Source: Chrysomallon squamiferum
Taxonomy: Eukaryota > Mollusca > Gastropoda > Neomphalida > Peltospiridae
DNA: 64,000 nucleotides
Direction of reading: 5' to 3'
Assembly: GCA_012295275.1 (NCBI GenBank)
Contig: CM022665.1
Location: 33,164,022 to 33,228,021, forward strand
The position numbers and the translations under genes are program-made. The notes beneath the pieces were generated by a model. That model did no database searches, had not been told where the DNA came from, and saw only the letters and a program-made list of their open reading frames with translations. This document shows, in pieces, positions 24,301 through 35,810 of the stretch (the first letter of the stretch is position 1; every line of letters starts with the position of its first letter).

Positions 24301-27300
24301 CAGATGGTATGTATATGGTGTGGGGTAGGATGAGTAGTCATTAATGAACAGGCATTTGGACATGCACACATTTCAGCAGGATACTACCTGAGCACACACA
24401 GCACATGTTACAATACAGTATCTAACAAACAGTAAGGTCCTTTTGCTTAAATGGCCAGAATTGTCCTCTGATTTAACACCAATAGAGCATCTCTGGATTA
24501 TCTTGGTCAAAGCATCACATGTCCATAAATGAAAAGCCTTAGAGAACTGGAATATGCAATGCAGCAAAAGTGGAATGCTACTGGTGGCCATACATGCTGT
24601 TGAATCAGGTCAAATAAAAGTACTTATGTAAGAGTAAAAAAATATTTTGATATAATATTTAGATTTGTATTTGATTCTTTTATAAATGAATTAGTCCAAA
24701 AGAGAAAAATTGTTTAACTAGTTGACAAAAATATTACAGTGATGTCTATAATTTATTTTTTTATATTTTATTTTATTATTTATTGTTTTTCAGTTCACAA
24801 ACACCTCTTTGGCTTTACAGAGTTTAAAAGAACAGCTTTCAGAAGCAACACATGAAATGAGTTTTACTCAGAATGATTTAAAAGAGCAGTTTGATGCTTT
24901 CAATTTTAATATATCACAATACCTTCAACATCTTACTGGCATTATTGAATCAAAGGTAAATTGGTTTTGAAATGAATTAATTATCTCTCTTATAAAATCA
25001 ATATACTGCACATGATTTGCTTAAAGTAATAAATTCTGTGTTACTTCACCAAGTTATTTCATATCTCTAAAGTACTGGGTAAAAATTAATTAATTCTAAT
25101 AAACATGACTTTATTATTTAGTACAACTTGAGCTAGTTAATTCCCACAAAGTTTTTCGTTAAAATCAGGTAAGAAAATAATTTAAAAACAAGGATTAAAC
25201 TGAGAAACAGAATGTTATGTTATACTTTAATGTATTATTGTATCCAGTATTGAACATTGCTGTGATTTGTTTAAAACTAAAGCATATTGCATATTGGTGA
25301 AAAACAGAATATAACATTATTCAAAATAATACTGTTACATAATCAAAATTTAATGATGAAGGCTATTGATATTTTTTTCAAACTTAAATATGTTTCATCT
25401 TTTTAGGATTTAATACAGTATACAAAACTTTCATCTTGTTACTACAAAAATGATTCAAGTGAAGTTGTAAGTGGAAACAGAGATGCACCAACTCTATGGA
25501 GTCCTTCTGAACCTGATTTAAAGGTTGATCGTTTTTAACTGCCTATTTCTACTGTTTGCTAAATGTTAATTAATGTGGAAGCACATGGAAGCCTTTAATA
25601 ATTAAATAATAACACAGATAATTTTCATCAAATTAATATAAAATGAAAATGTTTTATATTAGTATGTTTCGAAACAAACCTGTCTTTGCATACATACATA
25701 TATATATATATATGCAGAGAACATTTGATTCAGTGTCCTGTCAGAGATTGCTGCATATTCTAAAATACACTGCAGCTATAGAAATCAGTGAAAATATCAA
25801 GCAAATTCTATTCAGGCACTTTATTACAAAAATGACACTATTCTGCAAAGACATGACAACGTCCAAGAGGTTGGTAACATCTTTTAATTCTGTAACCAGC
25901 ACATACTGTGCATGAGGTACTAAACAGAATTTATGGCCATTATGGGCATCCAGTAAGATAGAACAGCAACATCTCATGGAGCAGATGGCCCTCCTAATGA
26001 AGACCTATGATATCTGATACCGCAGATCAAGCAAATTGGCATTCAGTTGCTGAAGAGAGTAAGCAGGGGTTTGGATCCTAAATATGTGCTATGGAGCAAG
26101 GTTGGTTGACAGAGATGGCCATGGAAGAACATTGATGAGCTGTTGGTTCAGATAGGCCATGCTCACTATAGCTATGCGAGGCCTGGCATTATCATGACAT
26201 CTGTAGATACGGTTTAGCTGCCATGTTGAGCATGACATGGTTTTGGAGGACTTTGTTTCTGTAGTTTTGACATTACAATGTTCTTAGATATACAAAGGTC
26301 TGTCCGGTCATCAGACCACCACCTCCCCAGTTATTCACTCATAGTCTTATCAGTTGGCATCTTTCACCCTTCCATTCCCACATCTGTGGTTTAGCTGAGT
26401 TCAAATCTGGATTCATCTGTGAAGAGGATCTGTCCCCAGTGCTTTTGTGTCCACTGAAGATATGTTCAAGCCCACTGAATTCAGTATTGTTGATGTTACT
26501 GTATCGGGATGGATCCAATGTAGGGTCTTCCTTGCTGATCTGGTCAGTGCCATACAGTCTCAATCATCTATGGTTCCATTTTGTTGTATGCAATGTTGCA
26601 GTCTGTCATAGAATTGTGGCAGTTGAATTTAATGACCACTTCTTTCATGAATAAGCTTGATCAAAGTCATAATATGGCTTGTTCCCTCTCAGTGCCAGAC
26701 AGTTGCAGCATTATGAACACCACTGCATTAACTAAAGGTCAATCACAATATGTGAATCTGATAGCTTAATTTCCCTGCTTTATAAAGCTGATAGTGTAAG
26801 GTACCACTGGCAAAGGTTGCATGTGCATTTTAACCCTTTGAACCTACCAGGCTGGTTTTCCAGCCTCTGCGTATAGTATATAAACCCACTGGGCCACTTT
26901 ACCAGCCTCACTATGTTTGTTTACGCCTTGATATCTTAACAACATTTCCACTTGTATACTTGTCCATACTTCCAGCAAAGTACTGTCACAAGAATGCAAA
27001 TAACTCATAGCTGATCTTTTTGCAAATTTTCATTGGGAGCTCATGGTGAAGATCATAGGGTTCAAAGGGTTAACGATTTTCAAGAATTCTGCTTCTAAAC
27101 AGTAATATGTTTCATCAAGTGCACAAAGTATGATGTGATCTTTCAAGCTGCATTCAATATACCCTATATATCAGACCACAAAATCTGAAAATTTTGAAAA
27201 CATGTTACCTGATGGTGATGAATGGAAATTTGTTTTTCTTAAAAGACTGAATTTTTAAGAATGAAAACAGGAAAGAAAATCTATTTTTAATTAACTTCTT

Positions 27301-29274
27301 ATTTATTTATTTATTTTTTTAAAAGTAGGCTTTTTAAATTAATAAAAAATGTGTACATCATGCTTGTCATTGTTTTACTATTCTTGTAACCATCTTTATG
27401 GCTTAAAATGTGTTTGTAGTTTTGTTTCCAAATTACATGTATATATATATATATATAGTTATATTTATAAATCAGGAGTGGGGGAAAAAAACCTGTAATG
27501 TCATAATAATAATAATCAGAATATATCAGCATTATGATGATTTTGTCCAATTGTTAAAATACACTGTATTTATTGTTTTGAACAATCCCTAATTGGTCAA
27601 ACTTAATAAGGTATTTACTGAAATTATTCTGACACTTGTCCTAAATGAGAAGAGATACAAATAGAATTTTCACCACATGCAACCGTCTCTTTCCAGGGAC
27701 TGAGGAGGAAAAGAAACAATGTGACTGAATAATTTCCCCATAGTTTCCACAACTGATGAGAGATTTTACTTATTTTTCACACAGATTTATCTTAGGCAAT
27801 AACAATTCAGTCCTGAAAGTTTGGGTTCTTAACATCAATTGGGCTGTCATTTATGCTTGTTCCAAAATGTGTTTGAGATGGCCACATTGACAACATAGAC
27901 ACTCCTGAATGCAGTGCATGAAACTGTCAGTCATGCAGACACACTCCTCTCTTGGGAAGCCCTAATCTTTGTGTGATTTCCATTTTCAAGTCCCTGATTG
28001 TCTGGGGGTTAGTTTCGTAAACACGGTCTTTCAGATTGCCCCATAGGTAGACATCTGGGTGGTTCAGGTCAGGTGAGTGTGGGTTCCACTCAGGATCACA
28101 TCTCCTACTGATCAGCCGATACGCAAATCGTTGTTGCAGCCATGCCAATGTTTGGTTTGAAGTGTGTGGGGTCACCCCATCCTGATGAAACCATTGCTTC
28201 TTTCGACTGATGCCTCTACGTCTCCCTAGTGCAGTCCAAAACTTCCTCATGACCTCAACATAATGTTCTGAGTTCACCCTGAGAGACCATTCAGTTTTGT
28301 CTTCAAACCAAAAAGGTCCAATGATGCCAAGCTTAGAAAAGGCCACCCATGCAGTGCATTTTATTGAATGTAATGGACACTGGAGGACATCCTCTGTTGG
28401 TACTGTACCCCAGAAAACACAGTTTTTGCTGTTGACATGACCTGACAGGAGAAAATGTGCCTCATCAGAGAACCACACATCATCAAGAAAGTCCAGATTC
28501 GCTTCAATCTGTTCACAGAACAATCGACACGTGACAGCTCTTTTATGCCGGCCTCCTTGTGTCAGCTTCTGTTTAATCTTGTAAGGGTACAACTTAAGAT
28601 CTGTGAAGAGAATTCATCTCAATAATTTCCGTGGAATGCCAAGCTCCTGACTGCATGTTCACATTGACTTCTTGGGGCTGTGACTGGCCGAGGCCCGGAC
28701 AGCATCAACATTCCTTGTCACTCTCACAACTGCTTTTATTCAAATCATAACAAAATTCATTGGGGCTTTAAATCATTTCCAAGCTGTCATACAGTGGCTT
28801 GTACAAATACATTAACAACCTTGATTGTAATTAACAAAAATAAATATTGCTTAAATAAACTAAATTTTATGATTGTATGTTTTAAATTCTATTTAAACTT
28901 ACAGGCCTACATAATTAGGGTGAGTGTTTTGAAGTTTTGAAGATCTTACACCTGCAAACTTGCATAACTATTCTATACTGGCAGAAAGACACTTTTCTCA
29001 CCCCTGGTATACATTGTACACACACACACACACACACACATACACTTACAAACATACACAAATCTCTTTTTTTTTCTTTTTTTTTTTTCAGAGGTTGGTG
29101 CCCATGTTTGTCTCCTGCTCTGTTAAAGGTGGGACTAAACATCTTTTGGAAAGAAAATACATTTCTGTAAATAAACTTCAGTATCGATGTTTGTGTGGAG
29201 GTGTTGTCAGTGGCTACCTTAGAAGATTGTGCACGTTACATCTTTGGTTGTGTCCTCTTGGATCCTCAACCTAG
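21342..29274 (+). CDS. Unrecognised type II single-pass membrane protein with NPLY tail motif (about 336 aa)
   Basis: Exons, joined in phase: 21342-21447 (ATG at 21353), 21837-21956, 22421-22602, 22782-22858, 23438-23512, 24794-24955, 25407-25523 and probably 29092-29274. All but the 25523 donor (GTTGAT) have good splice sites. If that donor is not used, the protein stops at 25536-25538 (280 aa). The cytoplasmic part (1-107) has no signal peptide. It has tyrosines at 17, 19 and 24 (YDYI and YEDV) and a basic stretch leading into NPLY (76-79), the NPxY class bound by PTB domains and clathrin adaptors. The membrane segment is about 108-132. The stalk is helical, with sequons NIT, NTT, NTS, NIS and NDS, consistent with a luminal or extracellular C-terminus. 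The last exon adds a Cys-rich stretch, LQYRCLCGGVVSGYLRRLC and onward. I do not recognise the family. Surface receptor or ligand is inference. Confidence 0.7.
22684..22726. repeat. T-rich and CA microsatellite sequence in intron 3
   Basis: A short (AC)n run at about 22707-22724 follows a long T-rich stretch after the donor at 22603. It is intronic. Confidence 0.6.
23880..24625 (+). pseudogene. Decayed Tc1-like transposase relic in an intron
   Basis: Plus-strand fragments of a Tc1 transposase in shifting frames: an HTH-like IIAQYLGCHHSNI (about 23935), a stretch resembling the family's linker (about 24050-24110), FQQD, a stop, then AHTAHVTI (about 24372), and WPELSSDLTPIEHLW (about 24451). 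Stops and frameshifts throughout. It lies in the intron between 23512 and 24794, in the same orientation as the host gene. Confidence 0.75.
25740..26750 (-). pseudogene. Decayed Tc1-like transposase relic in the last intron
   Basis: On the minus strand: GQILFTDESRFELS (about 26400-26440), a degenerate WGGGGLM block (about 26320), NVLPWPSLSTNLAP and a stop (about 26105), and a C-terminal MRCCCSILLDAHNGHKF that matches the usual SMRRRC...GGHT ending. Several stops. It is independent of the copy at 23.9 kb (opposite strand, different wording). Confidence 0.7.
26834..27069. mobile_element. piggyBac-type MITE, 236 bp
   Basis: Terminal inverted repeats CCCTTTGAACCY at both ends, flanked on each side by TTAA (26830-26833 and 27070-27073), the target-site duplication of piggyBac elements. 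The interior has no transposase frame and contains two related Gly/Pro-coding-like blocks ('ccaggctggttttccagcctc' and 'accagcctca'). Non-autonomous; mobilised in trans if ever active. Confidence 0.75.
27850..28690 (-). pseudogene. Mariner-like DDE transposase relic, spacing consistent with DD41D
   Basis: A 221-codon open stretch (27927-28592) carries the catalytic pattern: D43 in FSDEAHF, D138 in HQDGVTPHT and D180 in SPDLNHPDVYLWGNLKDRV, with 41 residues between the second and third. Upstream to about 28690 a decayed N-terminus reads SQELGIPRK...LKLYPYK with a stop. Downstream, after a one-base shift near 27950, the frame continues through EECVCMTDSF to about 27850. It is nearly intact but dead. 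It lies antisense in the last intron of the membrane protein gene. Terminal repeats were not found. Confidence 0.75.
29018..29041. repeat. (CA)n microsatellite
   Basis: About 12 CA units, just upstream of the polypyrimidine tract and acceptor at 29091. Confidence 0.9.
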
Positions 29275-30484
29275 TGTTTATTTTTTAGGAAGTGGTTAAA
29301 CAGCTAGAATGAGATGGTGGGTATATTAATAACATACTGTCTTAGGGATGTTGTCATCACTGGTAATGACTAATGTAATTAGCTGAAATCTTGCAAGGAT
29401 TCATATAAAAAATATTGTTCATGTTTTTTACATGACTATAAAAGTACTAATTATAGATCAGAAGTTTATTTATTTAAAGACTGCCCAAAGTGCATCATTG
29501 AGAACATATAAACAAAACATAATTTGCTTTTTGTAGTAGCACAAGACATATTTAATTAATATTAACAAAGAAGACCGTTTGTAAGAATCAAAAATGATTT
29601 TATTTTTTTCCTTTTTTCTAAATTTATTTTGGTACAACATACATGTTGAAATATTACTGCACATCCTCCAAGTGTATAATAACAGGGTATATATTAATTT
29701 CTCTCAGCAGATAAAAATGTACAGTTAAAAATATAGTGGAACTTGTTACCAATGTAAGAATTACATAAAAGACATTTTCTGTCTTCTCTGTCAATATTGA
29801 ACATCTGCTAGTTTATGTAGGTAGGGTAAAATTACCAATTCTAAATTTACATAATATTCTGGCATTTGTTTGGGGGTTTTTTGGCTACAGAATGTTCTAA
29901 TTTAAATTTATGTTTAAACATTCTAGTTAGATAACTCAGATTTATTTTTTAACAAGACATTCACATGGATTCATAAATATGTTCATAAACCACATTTATC
30001 TAGTATACCTTTTATAAAAGATAACCATGGACATGATGTAGCATTTGTATTATGGAATATATAAAATACTAGATAATTTAGATTAATTAGCGTTAACATG
30101 ATTTGCCCCAAATGTAATCCTCCTAACTTTTATGCATATGGACCATAAAGCTCAATGTTTGTTAAAATGTAATATATATATTTACAAAACTTGAAGGTCT
30201 TACATATATATCTTAATTAATAAATGACTAAATTTCACATGCATATAATAATACAGGTATCAAATTATCTACTTTTCCTTCGAGTCAAACTGTAGGAATT
30301 ATTCTAGTATCAAATATAATAATAAATATTATAACAAAATATCACATGTTGATGTAACATACATGTATATTCATTAATAACTGACAATTCCAAGTTACTT
30401 ACTTACACTTTATTTTCAGTATACATCATTTTATTTCTTCACCACTGTCTGGACTGTTAAGTCATCATTTGTAGAAACTATGTT
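29275..30484. other. Gap between two converging genes
   Basis: AT-rich; no exon, RNA gene or repeat recognised. It probably holds the 3' untranslated regions of the plus-strand gene ending at 29274 and the minus-strand gene ending at 30485. A minus-strand AATAAA lies at 30430-30435 (TTTATT on plus). Confidence 0.45.
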
Positions 30485-31434
30485 TTACATAATATCATCA
30501 CATTTGCATTCTTTGTCATCATCAGTAATGTTAAACTCATTTTTTCTTGACTGATAATATTCTTCAGACACTATATTAATATCATTATGGAAATCATCTG
30601 TTTTGCTGCTGTCCCATCTTAGTGATTTCTCAGAAATTTCTAGACCAACATATTTTTCATTCACCCTGTCTATATTCTGTTAAGACTTTAGTGTAATAGA
30701 TAATGGATGGTGAACATCAGAAAACAATCTAGAAAATTCTAGTATGCAAAAATTATCAACCAAGTTTATATAACTAATCAAACCAATACAATAATTGACA
30801 ATGCTAGGATTCGTCAAGTAAATTTACCAAAATGACTATCTTCACTGACATGGTCATTTAGAATATATAATTATATTTACAATTATCATGAAGTATATTT
30901 ACATTATATTTCATTTTGGTGTACATACATTTTCTTTTAAGAGGATTATTAAATACTTCTAGTTCTAAACTCACAAATCTGAATTGAGCAGTGTCCGTTA
31001 TTGCTCTGCTAGTGTCATATATTTTGATGGATTATTTTGCTCACTTCAGTTACTGGTAATGTTGTGTGGATGAGTCATTCCTATGTTCCTGTGTTTTTAC
31101 AGTCTACTTTTCATAGCCATCTATTCTTGTGTTGTGTGTAATATATAAAATATAAACAATGTTCTGTCTATATATTTTCCTTTCAGAACTGCTTCTGAAA
31201 ACCTATGTTTTAGTCATCAGTTTTGCTGGAAGATCATGATATCATTATTTTAATTGTAAATTGTTTAAAAAGATTTGCAAGCATTCCTGTTTTATTGTTA
31301 GAACAGTCAAGCATAAGTTCACCACCTCTCCTCTTACTTTACAGACATTTTTATGTTCCATAGGGATATTTATCATGTAAGCTATCCATTTAAACATTTC
31401 AGTTCCAAAATGTTTAGAACAGAAATATTGATAT
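30485..31434 (-). CDS. Last two exons of an unrecognised minus-strand gene (partial)
   Basis: Exon 31338-31434 has acceptor TTCTCTTAG and donor GTAAGA and encodes 32 residues starting YQYFCSKHFGTEMFKWIAYM, entered in phase 2 and left in phase 0. Exon 30485-30676 starts after TTAACAG in phase 0 and encodes 63 residues of an acidic, tyrosine-containing tail (NIDRVNEKYVGLEISEKSLR near its start, KECKCDDIM at its end) before TAA, with a poly-A hexamer about 50 nt further. Good splice signals, matching phase and the poly-A signal together support a real gene end. Upstream exons (above 31.5 kb on this strand) were not found. The family is not recognised. Confidence 0.5.
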
Positions 31435-32319
31435 CTAAGAGAAGAGGCAGTTATGCTTAAATTGACACTGCTTGGGACCAAAAACTAGTGGGGGGTGAAA
31501 CAACAGTGTGCTGTCCTTGTCATGGTACACAAATAAGAAATATAATGTTAATAATAGCATTCAGCTGGTTTACTGCTCAGTCTGATACTTCATTTGTTTT
31601 AATGTTATCGTTTTTGTTTTGATTAGTATTGGCTAATGTTGGAGTATAGACATAAAATGTATAAAATCTGATGTTCATTTTGATCTTGATAGTTTAGCCT
31701 ATTTTATTTTTTCATTCTTCTAGACCTTTTTTATTTTATTTTATTTATTCTTTTTAAATTTTATCTTGTTTTATTTATATATTTGATTTAATATTATTAT
31801 TATTATTTTAATATAGTTGTTTCAATTGTTTACAAAAAAATTTGGTTTCTTAGTTGTTTTACTATATTGTTTTATGACAAAAAATTTTTTGTATAAACTG
31901 ACATATTGTCTATTTTACCTGTATATTTTCTTATCAGGGCAGACATAATTGAAAATATGATGGTTTTATGACAGATGATATAATTATTAATCAAACTAAA
32001 GAAAAGCTATTACAGAACACATTAATGTAAATATGCATTCTGTGAATGTTAATTACTTCAGTTACTTTTATTTTTTTAGGTATTTAGTTTTTTGCTTTAA
32101 TTGTAATGAGAAAAAATTGCTTTAAAATATGAACAGATTTATTAATGTTTGATGTGTTCCTTTTCATTTTTAACATGTGTTGCTTGTAAGAAATATTTTG
32201 TTAAAATGTTTTACATGACAACATTTGCTTTGTTTTTGTTAAATTTAATTTGTATTATTTCATTATCAGTAATGATGTTTTGTTTTATGTGTATCTGCTA
32301 TTCTTCACATTTTAATTTA
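31435..32319. other. AT-rich sequence, presumed intron or intergenic
   Basis: No exon or repeat recognised. It would be intronic if the minus-strand gene ending at 30485 extends upstream. Confidence 0.35.
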
Positions 32320-32700
32320 TTTTCAGAGAAACTAGTGGTATTTTTAGTGATCAAGTGTTTTCTTTTTTGTTTATAGTGAAGTTAAAATTATAATCACAAT
32401 GATGACAAATTCTATTTTAATAAAATCATGAATCTGTTTCTGACACTGGGAATTACTGTCATCTAAATATGAAAAATATGTCACATTTGTTGTAAAAGAT
32501 AACAAATTTCCTATTTTTCTTAAAACCTTTTTGGAAACAAATAGTTTTGCTGAAATTAAACAAAAAATATTTTTATTTAATTATGTTGTATAAGGATGAC
32601 TCATATACTGAAGTTGCTGAGCAAGTTTACTTTTTAAACATTAAAAGTGGTATATGGCACTATCTTAGTGTCAATGAATAACATATCCATATAAACTGTT
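32320..32700 (-). repeat. Inverted duplicate, copy 1 (partner at 39125-39500)
   Basis: Its reverse complement matches 39125-39500 over about 370 bases with small gaps. On the minus strand this copy has an acceptor-like TTTAATTTCAG followed by a 60-residue open frame ending EFVIIVIIILTSL and TAA at 32378. The partner copy carries stops in the same frame, so coding use is doubtful. Confidence 0.75.
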
Positions 32701-34868
32701 TTGAAGTAGAAAGGAAATTTGTGAAAAAAAATTATTTCTTACAACTGGATGTGTATTACAATGTAAAATAAACTGATGTCTTTATTATAATGTTAAGTAT
32801 CATAAAGATCCATAAAGTAATATTTTCGTTAAGCCATTTGTCATGCTTCATATCAAATAGACTGTTATGTAATGTGCTTAAACTCATCTAACCTTGTGTT
32901 AGTTACTTTATTATTTAGCTTTTTGCTACATATCAGAAATAGACATGAACCACCGATTGGATGGGAGTTTCTAGCATTGAATCTCTTTTCATTATGTTTG
33001 GCTTTCTTTCTTCTATTTTATTTTTTTACTTTTTATTTATTTATTTATTTATTTATTTATATTTTTGGCAACTGATATTTTTGTTGTTTTGTGGGCAGCT
33101 ACAGGGTAGGGTGTACACACCTCTTGCAGTCCCCCTTGTATAATAGATATATATGTATTACACATCATGCATTCATTCAGCAAACATAATTGATTGGAAG
33201 AAATGTATATTCATTTTTACTTTTTTATGGATCAGCATATGCTAACCAAATTAACTTAATTTCACAAACAATGGGAGTAGCCTACTTATCTTGGGTGACT
33301 ATTTTTGGTATTTCTGTTCTGTACTTGCCATCTCCAAAGGCAGTTGCATTAAATTATAATAAATATAAGGCCAGTGATTATTGTGTCTTTCAATTCATGA
33401 ATATCCCATTGTTTCAATACATATAAGGCAACTTATACAATTCTTTTTAAATAGGCTGCCGAAAAGGATGACAAAATAATGTCCTTGATGTAGTGCAGGA
33501 TGGAAAACAGTGTTCAAAAGCAGGACATCAGGCCAGCCTAAATATTAATTTATGTGGAATGTGTTGTTATTTTTCTGTCTTTCTCTCTCTGCCTGTGCCT
33601 CTCCCTCACTCTCACTTCTGTGTGTTTGTGTGTGTGTTTGAGAAAGTTTGAGAAAATGAGTCAGAAGTTGGCAAAATATTTTGAGTAAATGCTCTTTATT
33701 CCATTTTTTTAATTTTTTATTATAAATCTGGTGATCTATTGATTTTGAGATTTCCACATTGGATAGTGTCTAAACTAGGCATTTTTCTATACAAGGGCAT
33801 CAGTATGTTACTATCTGGGTTTTGTAACATCTTAGACTGCTTGGAACAATACCCCTGTAAAGATAAGTATCTGAACCCTTTTGATCACATGGTAGCAGTG
33901 ATAAAGTCATGACTCAAGCAATTGTTCTTATTTTATTTTTTGGTGATGTATTGTTTAGACAGACCTATAAATAAACACATGCACATCATGTCAGACTTTG
34001 GTAAGTTGAAATGGAAGAGTCAACAAAGACTGCTCCATAATGAAGTGTTAATACAGTTATAAATTTTTAAAGACACACACATGCACACACACAACAAAAC
34101 TATTTTAAATCACAAAATTCTACCAAAAAAATGAAACCTAAATTAATAAAGACTACAAATATATACTTGTAAATATTATTTCTGCCTGTAATATGATGAT
34201 TAACAATATCGGTTCACAATATCAGTATCAAAAAAAGTAATGAAAGACTGCCTGGTTTCTTAAAGAAATCATTTTTCAGTACAGTGTAATTCCACATAAA
34301 ACTGTTGTGAGAATGTTCATGGTTCAACAGATGTATAAACATTAAGTAGCATTTAAATAGCAAATAGCATGTTTGACACAATACACTCGTTTGTAAGCAA
34401 AACAAACATCAATTGGTGAACTTATCATTTAAGTTCTAAAGTTTTTTGAAATATGTCTGCAGTTAGGTAATATGTAAAGGTACTGTAAAATCACAGATGA
34501 CGGAGGTAGGCATATTTCATTCCATTTAATCATTGACCTGTTGTTTGTATTTACCAAGAGAAACAATAGCTTGACCATTCCAACACTTGGAGTTTTTTAA
34601 GGCTAATGGCTGTTGGGAATCTAATATCTGTTGATTATTTGAAGATTATTATTACTAACTTAAACAGGAGTTCTGCTGAGACCAGATTTTTCATTTCAAC
34701 ATAGCAAGATTCTTGAGAAATAATCACTCAAGCTATCCAAGTTTGACTCTGTGTGTGTGTATATATGATTAATTTTACAAGCCTTAAAATGAAGATGAAG
34801 GAATCAATCATTTTAAAGATAATGGAACTAAATTTTGTTTGTCAAAAATATTTTTTCCAAAATATCAG
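32701..34868. other. AT-rich sequence with simple repeats
   Basis: Contains TTTA repeats at about 33034-33060, a CT/GT-rich stretch at about 33575-33642 and short CA runs near 34074-34092. No gene is supported; the open frames here are short and of membrane-like AT-rich composition. Confidence 0.4.
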
Positions 34869-35022
34869 AAAGTTTGTAAATGAAGCGATCAGGGATTTGT
34901 TATGTATCTACCTTCCTGATGAGTCTACCCTAGTTGCTGAACCGTCAGTAAAGGAATCAAAAGCAGAATACACCAGTTACTGCATGCAGTGCAGGAGTAG
35001 TCGATCTTCCTTGAAATCTGTG
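34869..35022 (+). CDS. Orphan exon of an unrecognised plus-strand gene
   Basis: Bounded by a good acceptor (TATCAG) and donor (GTAATA). Encodes 51 residues, KFVNEAIRDLLCIYLPDEST first and CMQCRSSRSSLKSV last, entered in phase 2 and left in phase 0. Base composition and codon use are coding-like compared with its surroundings. It does not join in phase to the exon ending at 25523, so it probably belongs to a separate gene or an alternative transcript. No family is recognised. Confidence 0.4.
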
Positions 35023-35555
35023 GTAATATATGTGATCGTGGGAAAAAAGAAGTAAAAACATTACAGTAATTTATAATTATATTTTATTATTATTTATGCT
35101 TAGAAGAGAAAAGAATTATATATTACTGTTCAGTGGTAAAACAATAATTTCTGGCCTTTCAATTTCATACTTAAAAAAGGTAGATACACTTATGCTAAAG
35201 TATGACATTTTAAAAACAATTTATTTATTTATTTATTTTATATTCTTAACAGAGAATTTAATTTTATTCTTGATTTTTACTTACATTTTGTGACTTCATT
35301 ATCAACAGAAGTGTAAAGAAATGCCTTTATTATTGAATGCTCCAAATTTAGTTAATCTGAATTAAGGATGCATGATATTGGCAGTTTTGAGCTTTGTTTT
35401 CAAAATTTAATTATATAACTAATTAATATATATATTTTTTAAACTACTCAGTATAATTTTTTTCTGAAAATCCAAACGAAATCTTGTAAATACACAAATA
35501 TTCTGGAATCTACTAAAATTCAGACCTGTCTGTGACTTAACATAGCATCCAAAAA

Positions 35556-35704
35556 ATGTTTGTTAACATGAGGTACAGATGTTGTGACCAGTTCCTTGAA
35601 GGAACTCTTCAACAGTTTTGCTTCCATCTCATCTGTCCACACATAACTGATGAAAATGAGACAGTAGCTGGTTTACACACATTTGACACATTTGGCACAT
35701 TTGG

Positions 35705-35753
<49 letters not shown>

Positions 35754-35779
35754 TACATATACACATACGTATACATACT

Positions 35780-35810
<31 letters not shown>

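Noticed and set aside
33190-33426. A 78-codon plus-strand frame with hydrophobic stretches
   Set aside because: It needs a non-ATG start, has no convincing splice sites and shows no recognisable similarity; chance in AT-rich DNA is as likely.
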